From NCBI GenBank assembly GCA_022559845.1, contig CM040123.1, positions 321,141,933 to 321,205,932 on the forward strand: DNA of 64,000 nucleotides, given 5' to 3'. The notes below the pieces were generated by a model. That model was not told the DNA's origin, did no database searches, and worked only from the letters and a program-made list of their open reading frames with translations. The stretch's first letter is position 1. Every line of letters starts with the position of its first letter. Shown piece by piece: positions 32,280 through 41,329 of the stretch. The DNA is from Amorphophallus konjac (Eukaryota; Streptophyta; Magnoliopsida; Alismatales; Araceae). A program made the position numbers and the translations under genes.

Positions 32280-32534
32280 ATGAAGATGTCGTCTGAGAAG
32301 TCAAATTCTTCATCAGAGGAGGTTCCCCCCAAACGGCTGTGCTTCCGAATGGAAGCCCTATCGGTGCCGGACCAGCCATCAGGGGAAAACAACGGCGATG
32401 ATATTTCAGAGGAATACAAGCAGGGGTACCTGCAAGGGTGGCAAGACACCTTGGCGAAGGTGAACCACCTGTTTTGTAACAAGGGGGTGTTGAGCCTCCA
32501 ATCTGACGGGTTCCGTCCCAAAGAGGACGAATAA
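32280..32534 (+). CDS. Small acidic hypothetical protein, 84 residues
   Basis: ATG at 32280 (MKMSSEKSNSSSEEVPPKR) to TAA at 32532-32534. The protein is hydrophilic: a Ser/Glu-rich N-terminus, a PPKRLCF stretch, an acidic GENNGDDISEEY segment, then QGYLQGWQDTLAKVNHLF, which could form an amphipathic helix, and a charged end (KEDE). There is no signal peptide or membrane segment. A TATA box precedes it and AATAAA (32561-32566) follows, so promoter, ORF and poly(A) signal lie within 360 bp. I do not recognise the family. It may be a small ORF inside the LTR of an old element, since TTTGTCACC motifs lie on both sides, or an independent small gene. A chance ORF cannot be excluded. Confidence 0.4.
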   Translation: MKMSSEKSNSSSEEVPPKRLCFRMEALSVPDQPSGENNGDDISEEYKQGYLQGWQDTLAKVNHLFCNKGVLSLQSDGFRPKEDE

Positions 32535-32560
32535 CCGCTTGTACCCTCTTCCCCTATCAA

Positions 32561-32566
32561 TAAAAT
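32561..32566 (+). terminator. Poly(A) signal after the 84-codon ORF
   Basis: AATAAA 27 bases after the TAA stop, followed by T-rich sequence, consistent with 3' end formation. Confidence 0.45.
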
Positions 32567-33924
32567 TTCTTTTTCTACAACCTTTCTTTGCATGATAGAT
32601 GCTTGATCTTTGTGTGATGTGGTTTCCGTTAATGGATCCGTACCTTCCCTTGATGTGTGAGTCAAATGAAGGATACCATCCATCGCAGGTAGGGGTTGCC
32701 TTTACGAAGGGGAGTTCTTCCCCTATAAGTAGTAGGGTTTGTCGATGGTTCTAATATTAGTAGGGATTATATTCATGCTCATAGTTTATCATTAGGATCC
32801 CTTTGTTTGTTTTAATGAAACATGAATTGTAATTTGGTATCAATGTGTTTGATCAATAACTTTAGATTTGATGGGCAACGCATGCTTTCATTATTCCTCC
32901 CTTTATTCAAAATAGCTGCACCGATGCATCAGGCATGAAATAAGAATTTAAAGTCTGTGCTTCGATGCATCTGTGAAGTGCATCGATGCACTCAGCTCAG
33001 AACCCTTCATGAAGCTAATAAGGTTGAAGCAGCTAACAGATGACCCGATGCGAGAGTATTTTTCACCCTTAGCCATCTCTTTTTCACCTAAGCTATATAT
33101 GTTTCACCTAAACCATTCATATTTCACCTTTAACCATCCGTTTGTCACCCTTCATGTGCATTTGTCGCCCCTGTTGACCTATTTGTCACCACTAATAGGT
33201 ATTTTTCACTCTTAGCATACGGGAGCCGTCGCCTTTGTGCATTTTTCACCGTTAAGAGCATTTTGTCACCCCTCATGCGTATTTGTCACCCCTGTCAATC
33301 TATTTGTCACCACTAATATGCATTTGTTGCCTCTGTCAACATTGACTCTCTTGGCATTGACCAACTCCCTTCGTTGTTCTTCTGATTGCTATAGAAACTC
33401 TTGATACACTATTCATATTTTTGTACTCTTGTGAACTTGACTCCTTCTTTCAGCTCCTTCTGCTTTTCATTTGTTAGCTCTAGGATCTATTTTTCACCCT
33501 TACCAGTGTATTTGTCTACTCTGCAGATCTACTTGTCACCACTGATAGGGTATTTTCCACCCTTATCCACTACCTTTGCTTCATGCATCGACGTTCCTTC
33601 TTAGGTTTTCACAATTTTAGTGCTGCAAGCTATTTTTCAGACTTTGGTAGCTATTTGTCACTGCTATCGGGCATTTGTCAGCACTAGGTAACTATTTGCC
33701 ACCCTTATACTCCACTAGCCGTCGCCATTGACCTTCTGTCGTCAAACCGGGGTATAAACTGGGGTACCCCATGTGGGTTACGTTCATTCTTAGGTTTTCC
33801 CATGAATATGCAGAAAAGGATTTTTGAGCCCCGAAGCGATCGCGAGGTTTAGCAATTGTAATCGTCCTCCTTTCTCCACTCGCGAAACACTTGACGTGGT
33901 CATTTTCGTAATTAGTTTATTATT

Positions 33925-33950
33925 ATTATTATTATTATTATACTGTTATA
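33925..33950 (+). repeat. (ATT)n microsatellite
   Basis: A run of TATTATTATTATTATT inside an AT-rich stretch (33900-34030) that holds nothing else recognisable. Confidence 0.85.
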
Positions 33951-34336
33951 TTTATTAATTTTTAATTTTTATGATTTTATATCATTTTTGTATTTATTTT
34001 ATTATAATTATACTATTATATTTATTAATTATCACTGTTAGAGATAAAGAAGAACAAGTTTTAAAGTTTTGGAGCCAATAAGTCACACAAACCAAAATCT
34101 CACCATCTTTTTTATATATTTAAAATTAAAAAAAACATGTTTAAAACTACAGTTATACACACACAACCTACACAACTCAACATAAAACATGCAATAAACA
34201 TATACAACACATAATATGATAAAATCCACACGACATATAATAAACAACATCTACAACACATAACTCAATGAATAAAAAATTACAATTACATTAATTCAAA
34301 TATGTCATTTTTTCACAATATCACTAAAAAAATTCA

Positions 34337-34497
34337 AGTGATATCCTTTGGATCATCCTCATTCGTAGTATCTCCACCATCACCAGTTGCAGAAGAATCC
34401 CCTCTCTCAGAGGACTCCTCCTGTCCAACAATTGCTTCATTTAGCTCAGTTGGATCGACTTCTTCCACTTGGTCCTCTATAGACAATCGAAGTGGCT
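34337..34497 (-). pseudogene. Acidic C-terminal tail of a transposase-like protein, copy 1
   Basis: The minus frame reads IEDQVEEVDPTELNEA, then DGGDTTNEDDPKDIT and a stop. A parallel tail with the same layout (DD..DI then Thr/Ser and stop, followed by FLNFY-like AT-rich sequence) is at 39853-39910. Paired tails of this type next to subterminal repeat fields suggest CACTA-type DNA transposons, but no catalytic region is present, so the assignment is tentative. Confidence 0.3.
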
Positions 34498-34601
34498 AGG
34501 TAGATTCGATCAGATGAAGATTAGAAGTAACCAACTCTACAGTGTCACCCTTGTCTGATTGAAAAGATTTGACACTAGAATCCTTTGAGACAACTTCAGT
34601 C

Positions 34602-34917
34602 AGAATACTCGCTCCATTCAAACCATAATTTTGAAATAAGCTATCTTCTGAAGCCGGTATCATGATCTCTCTCTTCTGGAGAATTAGCAGCGACCAGCCT
34701 GTATGTGTAAACCTTCCTTGTCTGTCCTGGTCTAATAGCACGACCAATGGCTTTGGTATCTCGCCAAGCCATTGGTCCTGCTTTTAGACTAGGACAGACC
34801 AGGAAGGTTTACACATATAGGCTGGTCGCTGCTGATTCTCCAGAAGAGGGAGATCATGATACCTGCTTCAGAAAAGAGCTTATTTCAACATTGTGGTTCG
34901 AATGGAGCGAGTATTCT
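34602..34917. repeat. Long inverted repeat: 152-bp arms, 12-bp loop
   Basis: The left arm (34602-34753) and right arm (34766-34917) are reverse complements with about 14 mismatches and no gaps by eye. The loop is TGGTATCTCGCC (34754-34765). Both arms preserve a similar reading frame (right arm, plus strand: [15 protein letters not shown]). The structure is therefore a coding-like segment duplicated head to head, not a transposon end. A transcript in either direction would fold into a near-perfect 150-bp stem. Confidence 0.9.
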
Positions 34918-34919
34918 AA

Positions 34920-37330
34920 AAAATTTCGACAGCATCTCCCCTAAAACTTGACAATTTTTCGCATTTGTACATCCTATTTGGTCACATATACATCCATATC
35001 CCCTGGAAAAATATATTAAATATAATAAAAATAAATACATCCAACCTGTGAACTGAGAGATGAAATTAAGAATCATGACATGAGGGATTAAACCATGGCG
35101 GTCACACCTAGGATGTGATGTTATAGATTGAACTGAGATCATTTTTGCTTGCACAATATTCTTCCAAAAAGTAATGGAATTGGTTGAAAGAGAGCAGATT
35201 AGGGAATATCATAAAAAATATAAAAAGGATAATTTAAGAGAAGTTCCATCATCAAGTGGGGAAGATAGAGTGAAACAGTTTAAGAAAACAGCTACATAAT
35301 ATATCCTAGAGCAAGAAAGTGGAGTTATTGCTAGGCTCAACTGCCATCTCTTTTCCCAATATTTTTGATACCATTCTGCCTTTCTCCTACAAGTTTATGT
35401 AGTCATAGGATCCAATTTCACACATCTTTTGCTTCCTACGAATGCAACATTCGTGATGTGTTAGCTTATTTAGAACTACATGTAAGAAAATTCTAATCCA
35501 TCCATGTCTTCTTTTACGCATGAAATGCATGGGTGAGATCTGGGATTATTCATGGGGTAAGTGGGTATGGTTTGGTTTATTCATGCAATGCCTGGGAAAT
35601 CCTAATGCATATGAAAAGCATGAGTGGGGTTTTGGTGCATGCAATGCAGAATAGTGGCTTGATCTATTTATGTAATGGATATGAAATTTTAACCTGCTTG
35701 TGACACACATATGAATGATTTCGATTTGTGTATGCAGTGCGAAGGGGATATGCAAGTTTTGGCAAAGGACCAGACTGTCGGGCGTTACATACTAGAGAGG
35801 ATACATGATGGATTTGGTATTTTCAGTTTTGCTCTTAAGCTCTTTGACTCATGAAGCACATGGATGAAATCATGAAGCAAATGCTCGTAAGCTCGAAACC
35901 ATATCATTCTATCCAACAGAATTTGATCAAATATCTTTGTGCATGCACACGACCCTGCCATACTCCATAAAAAATGGATTTCATAGTGCATTAAAAGAGA
36001 ATGCACAGGGGGGCAGATTTTCAATTTTTTTATGAGACAACATTTCTGTTCGTAGCAAGCCAGCAGGGACCATGCACCTGAACATGACCTTATTATATAT
36101 GAATGACGAGGTTGTTTTCATAGAGAAAGGTTCTACAGGGCTTCGACTCAGAGCCATGAACAACATTGCCATCATGCTCAGCTGAATTGAAGAGTTCCTT
36201 ACATATATTCAAAAATTCTGACCATCCCAATCTATAAAACAGAATTAAGCCAAATGCTTCTCCTCCCTCCCCCTTTTTTTATGTAAGGATGTGTGCAGTG
36301 CTAATGCTCATGTGAACTGCTGATTTTTCATAATGTAGGGGGAGGATCCTTAAGGATTTAGAACTGCAGGGAGGCTTTCGGTATGCTCAAGTGTACATTT
36401 AGAACCTATATATACTACTATGTTGTTGGATTCTAACAATTGATGGAGGCCCTACGCGTAGGCAATGGTGGCACCGACTCCACTAATTAAAACAAATGAT
36501 GGAGACTGCATTCATTGAATGAACTACTATATGATCCTAATATTTATGAGTGGGAAGAATGAGATTTCAACTGCATAGAGGTTATAGATACAATTTCGTA
36601 GCATATATGTTGGTATTTTTTTAGTACTATAATTTCTACATCTCAATCTTAAAGATATGGATGCATGCCAAATTGGCAATAGTGAAGCATTCTACATTTT
36701 CATTAGCAGTTAACAAATTCAATGGAATAATGAAGAACAAACTGACAAGCTATATGACTCCAGAAGCAAATTTACTGTGTTACTAATAAAGTGGGAGGTA
36801 TTTTGTAGGCTAAAGAAATATGGGGTCTCGGTGTCAAAAAAATGCAGCAAATGAATGTTGCTCTTCCAACCAAGTAGCTATGGAAATTGTAGGGCAATGA
36901 TCATCCACTTTGGAAAACCATCATTTTGCACAAACATGACAAGAGACACATGAATTTACTAGTGGTACTCACAATAGTTCATACTTCTCACCTATATAAA
37001 CTATACTGAAGCTTTCATGTGATTAATGTAGAAGACAAAAATTATCATAAAAATGTATAGCAAACAATGGAGAACGAATTGGTGATGTCATTTGCTCCTT
37101 TGTGGAGATCAAGCACAGGATCAGCTACATATTTCAATCAAAATTAGTGGACTCCACACACAATACAGAGAGAAATAAAAGAAAAAATCAAATAAGAAAA
37201 AGAATAGGAGGATCGTCTTAACCAATTAATGTCCCTAATATCATTCATAACCTTGTCAAAACATCCAGACTACGGCATTGGGATTCATCATTAAGCCTGC
37301 TATATAAATACATTAAAATTACCTAATTGC
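34920..37330. other. AT-rich stretch without recognised genes
   Basis: There are short open frames on both strands (for example 35785-36175 minus), none with a known motif or splice support. Near 35540-35660 several ATGCATGGG/ATGCAATGC-type short repeats occur. No terminal repeats were found. Confidence 0.5.
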
Positions 37331-37394
37331 TGTAGTCAGGAGTACCCAACACCGATTAAAATGTTACGTAAATCTGTAAATGCATTTAAAAAGA

Positions 37395-37770
37395 TACTTA
37401 TCTCTGACTGAGGGAGGAGGAACCACCAACAGAAGCAAGGGGCGGTGGGGAGCTGGCTCGCAGCAGAGGCCCTGCGAGGGCGGCGGTGGCGGAATGGCGA
37501 TGGGCGGCCGGGGACGTCAGCCGCAGCGGTGCTGGACGGCACTCAGTGGGCGGGTCCGGTTGGAACAGCGGCCGGCTGCCACCGCACGACACTTGAGGGG
37601 CAGCGGTGCTCTGCCGGCGTGGCTGCAAGGGGGAGTGCGACGGTGGGCTGGCCGGCACTCACGATGGTGCTAGTTCGTGGAGGAGAGGGAGGGTGCGCAG
37701 GGCACTCATGGGCACACGGGGACAAGGTGGCGATGGTCAGCGGCGAGGGGGGAAAAGCAAGGGAGGGGTG
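37395..37770. other. GC-rich island, possible exon
   Basis: It changes abruptly from AT-rich to about 70% G+C. Frames are open on both strands, as expected of such composition. None matches a family I recognise. It lies between the AT-rich stretch and the inverted TTTGTCACC field, and may be a first exon captured by a DNA transposon. Confidence 0.35.
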
Positions 37771-37774
37771 AAAA

Positions 37775-37985
37775 GTAAATGGCTTCTAAGGGTAACAAAT
37801 ACGTTGTAAGGGTGACAAATAGATCCTAAGGGTGACAAATGACTTCTAAGGATAACAAATAGGTCCTAAGGGTGACAAATAGCTTCTAAGGGTAACAAAT
37901 GGGTGGCTAACCGTGCCATAAAGGGCTTGTAGTGGTGACAAATGGGCAGCTAAGGGTGAAAAATAGCTTGTAGTGGTGTCAAATG
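37775..37985 (-). repeat. Inverse TTTGTCACC motif field
   Basis: About ten copies of TAAGGGTGACAAAT (variants AAGGATAACAAAT, TAGTGGTGACAAAT), the reverse complement of the motif spread over 31345-33735, follow each other at about 20-bp spacing. Opposite orientation at the two ends of a 6.6-kb segment is what subterminal repeats of a DNA transposon look like. Confidence 0.75.
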
Positions 37986-38389
37986 AAAGAGAGAGAGAGA
38001 GAGGGGCCAACAACATACAGAAAAAAGGGTGGCTCCTGGCATACGTCTCTCCCTCCTGCAGTCCTGCATTCTTGCTGCCGTTTGTTTCCTACTTCTCCCA
38101 ACTACTATCCTGTGCGCTTTGCTCCATTACAAAATACAAGATAACATGGCTCATGAGTTGCAGTTTTTAAAGACCTAAACGCGGCGGAAGACGAAGGGTC
38201 TCATTACGGCTGGTTTTAATTTTAGAAGTCAAATAATTAAAATGGGGTAGTTATTATAGTTTTGGGAAGTGTAACAATCTTCCATCTTATCATATTTTTT
38301 ATATTTTATAATATATTATTTAAATATATATATTATGATATATAATATTACGAACGGATATTTTATGAAACGAATTTTATAATATCCGT

Positions 38390-38495
38390 ATCCGCTCTGA
38401 TTCAAATTCGAATATTATCCATATCCAAAAAAATGAATACGAATTCGAATATTATCCACTAATACGGATTCGAATTCGAATATTATACCGCTAAA
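38390..38495. repeat. ATTCGAATATTATCC short repeats
   Basis: Repeats of (GAATTCGAATATTATCC)-type sequence, partly self-complementary, in AT-rich DNA. They may be minor subterminal repeats of the unit ending near 38924. Confidence 0.5.
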
Positions 38496-38559
38496 CTATT
38501 GATATATTTATTTTTATTTTTATTATTTATTACATATACGTATTACGGTTAAACATAAG

Positions 38560-38924
38560 ATATTCCAAGTGTTTCCGACGGAATCTCATTCGGTCGAAAA
38601 TACGTTGAAATTTACATGCATATTTATGTTCATTTCAGTTAATTATTACATAAAAATATGTAAATATTAGCGACGAAAATTTTATTGTCGAAAATCAGTG
38701 GGTAGTTACCGACGTAATTTCGATGAAAATTAATTTCTCTGAAAGTTGTCTCTTTTTAGAGACAGATTTCCGTCCGAAATATTAGGTCAAAAATCGGTCG
38801 GTATTTATCGACGTATTTGCGACAACATATTTTCTGTCGTAAAGTTATAACATTTTCGATGCCTTTCCAACGGAAATATTTCCGTCAAAAAATTTCGTCG
38901 GTATTTTTCATTTTTTTTGTAGTA
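38560..38924. repeat. Subterminal-like motif field ending in TTTTTTGTAGTAT
   Basis: Motifs such as TTCCGACGGAA, CGACGAAAATTT, GTCGGTATTT and their complements recur in both orientations. The field closes with TTTTTTTTGTAGTAT at 38910-38924, close to the TTTTTTGTAGTG end of plant CACTA elements (complement CACTACAAAAA). I did not find the matching left end. Confidence 0.45.
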
Positions 38925-38984
38925 TAGAATGGCCCGACGTTCAGGGAGGTATGCAACTTCAACCCCTCAAGCTTTCTCTCACTC

Positions 38985-39665
38985 TGGTCTCTCATCCACT
39001 CCCCTCTCGAGTGCTCGCCACCCAGAACAAGAAAATGCGGGATTAGGGACGGACAAAATCCATCCTTAATCCATCTCAAATCCATCATTTGAGATGGAAT
39101 AGAGGCAGACTTCTTCGTCCCTGAATTTTCATCTTTAATTTGGGACGGAAAGAATATATGTCCCAAATTCATCCCTAATTAGAGACGGAAAAAATTTCAT
39201 CTCAAATCAGTCAAAAAATAATTACTTTTTTAAAAAATAATTAGGGATAGAATTAATAATCCATCCCAAAATCTGTCTCTAAAATTAAGGATAGATAGAT
39301 AAAGTCATCCCTACAATTATTTTAAAAATAAAATATAATTAGGGACAAATATACAAATCCACCCTAAATTCATCCTTATTTTTAGGGATGGATCAAGAAA
39401 TTCGTCCCTAACTTCATCCCTAATCTTAGCAAAAAAAAAAAAATTAAAATAAAAAAGTACTTAGGGATCGCAATCAATTTCCATATCTAAATCTGTCCCT
39501 AATTTTAGGGATGGATGAAAAAATCTATCCTTAAATCTGTCTTAAATATTGTCAATTTTTTAAATAAAATTTAAAAATAAAAAATAGGGATGGATTTAAA
39601 TCCATCCCTACTCTGTCACCAAAAATCTGTCCTTAATTCCATCTCTAAATTAGGGAGAGATTTAA
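38985..39665. repeat. AGGGACGGATT / AATCCATCCCT motif field
   Basis: About twenty direct and inverted copies of a 10-14 bp motif (TTAGGGATGGATT, AATCCATCCCTAA and relatives), separated by 15-50 bp. This layout is common near the ends of plant CACTA elements. The consensus differs from the field just to the left, so two distinct elements probably abut here. Confidence 0.6.
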
Positions 39666-39852
39666 CTATGTAATAATTATTTAATAAATTTTAAAAATGA
39701 AAAACTTATATAATTATAAAATAATATACAACGTACACACATCATAATAACAAATAAAATAACATTCACATTCCACTAAAAAATATTTAAACATAATATT
39801 TCAAAATTATCAATTTATTACAATATGATAAAAATTCAAGAAATATCTTCAA

Positions 39853-39910
39853 TGTGATCATCCCCATCTTGTTCGTCTCTTCCATCATCACCTGGTGGAG
39901 GATCTTATAT
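39853..39910 (-). pseudogene. Acidic C-terminal tail of a transposase-like protein, copy 2
   Basis: The minus frame reads DPPPGDDGRDEQDGDDHIEDIS then stop, parallel to the tail at 34337-34497. The similarity continues into the AT-rich 3' flank. Only the tail is left. Confidence 0.3.
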
Positions 39911-40027
39911 TAAGAAAAAAATAACACTATATATATATGGATAAAAATATTAAAAAATTAAATTAAATAAATTTATTTTTATAAATTCAAAATAAAATGA
40001 TATATACGTGAATTATTTAATTAAGCC

Positions 40028-40389
40028 GATCAGGCTGACATTTCATATTTTGGACCCCCAACTCGAGTTCTTTGATTTAAAACTAAATTATAAGGGAGAA
40101 TGTTATTTTGAGCACCAAGCCCAAACTGGATATCCGATTTTGATTCCGTCTGCTCTTTCAGGCCACTCTCATCACCCGATTATTGCTGGAACAATATGTG
40201 TGCTGATGAATCCAGTATTTCTCATTTTGGACCCCCCAACGCAAGTTCTTAACATTTAAACTAAGTTAGGTCAGAAAATGGTAATTTGAGGGTTCAACCC
40301 AAACCGGATATCCGATTTGAATTACGTCAGTTCTCTCAACTCACTCTCACCACCCAAGTCATGTTGGAACAATCGGCACACCAATCAAA
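40028..40389 (+). repeat. Satellite of about 180 bp, left part
   Basis: Monomers start at GATCAGGCTGA (40028), GATGAATCCAGT (40205) and AATCAAACTGG (about 40384, split by the copia element). Each contains TTTTGGACCCCC, AAACTAAGTTA, GCCCAAACTGGATATCC, CATCACC and GTTGGAACAAT in that order. Period 177-179 bp. Confidence 0.85.
40385..40389. repeat. Target site duplication of copia element 1, left (TCAAA)
   Basis: It matches 51078-51082 and lies within the third satellite monomer. Confidence 0.9.
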
Positions 40390-41329
40390 TGTTGGGACGC
40401 TTAGGGTGATCTAGAGGGGGGTGAATAGATCAAACACCCGATAAAAAACTACTCCAGCAGAATCAAATGCGGAATGAGAAATTCTGCTAAACAGATAGAA
40501 TGCACAAATCAAAGACCAACCAGAACTGCTGAAGAACTTAAACAAACATCTACTGCACAGAGTACTAGAATAAAGAGGCGATGCAAACCACAAAGCAATC
40601 ATACAGTAGACAGAGGTTTTTAGGTGGTTCGGTCCTCCAGACCTACATCCACCCCACACTCAACCCGAGTGTGGATTACTGCTGACTCACAGCTTGAACC
40701 GTTGGGCCTCACAGCTTGCCTACAACCCGCTGAGCCTCACAGCTTGCTGTCCAAGGTATCCACCTCGCCTGCTGAGCCTCACAGCTTGCTGTCCAAAGGA
40801 ATCCTCCGCTGCAAAACCGCTGGGAAATACAGCTTAGCCGTCCAGTGGAATCCTCCACTGCAAACGCTGACTAACAGTTTGAACACAAGAGTTTCGAAAA
40901 ATAAAACAAAAACAAACGAAAGATAAAAAGAATCCCTACAGGGAATGTAGCTCAAACAAGTGAGCAAAACTCAGATCTGGTTTTGAACCAAAAATCTGAG
41001 GAACATCTCTCTCAACTCTTCACTCTCTCAACTCTCTTTCTTTTCTCTTCTGCTGGATCGAAAGGGCTCTCTGCTCTTCTACTTTTCTTTCAAGTCTTCT
41101 GTATTCGATCAGTCTTCTTCTGTGGAAGAATGCTTCCTTTTATAAGCAATTCCAGTAGGAGCAGCACTGGGCACGTGTCTTCCACAGTTCCCACGTAGAT
41201 GTTTTGGCCACGTGTCATCTTCCTATCAGCCCTTCCAGCCTCGGATCACGTGCCCTTCATTAAGCTCTGCACGAACAGAACCTGTCAGACAGAGAGAATT
41301 ATCAGTTTGAGTAAGCAAAGTGTGTACAT

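Larger units (their letters stand above)
31345..33735 (+). repeat. Field of TTTGTCACC motifs
   Basis: A motif of the form TATTTGTCACCCTTA (variants TTTGTCACCACTA, TTTTTCACCCTTA, TTTGTTACC) recurs at irregular intervals of 20-40 bp in blocks at 31345-31570, 31920-32150, 33055-33325, 33485-33565 and 33640-33710. A second motif, AGCCGTCGCCTT, appears about five times among them. The spacers are unrelated. The blocks surround a small transcription-unit-like stretch at 32213-32570. The same motif in inverse orientation occurs at 37775-37985. Confidence 0.75.

Noticed and set aside
37398..37771. Overlapping open frames on both strands in the GC-rich island as genes
   Set aside because: High G+C leaves all frames open; no motif, start context or splice site favours one.
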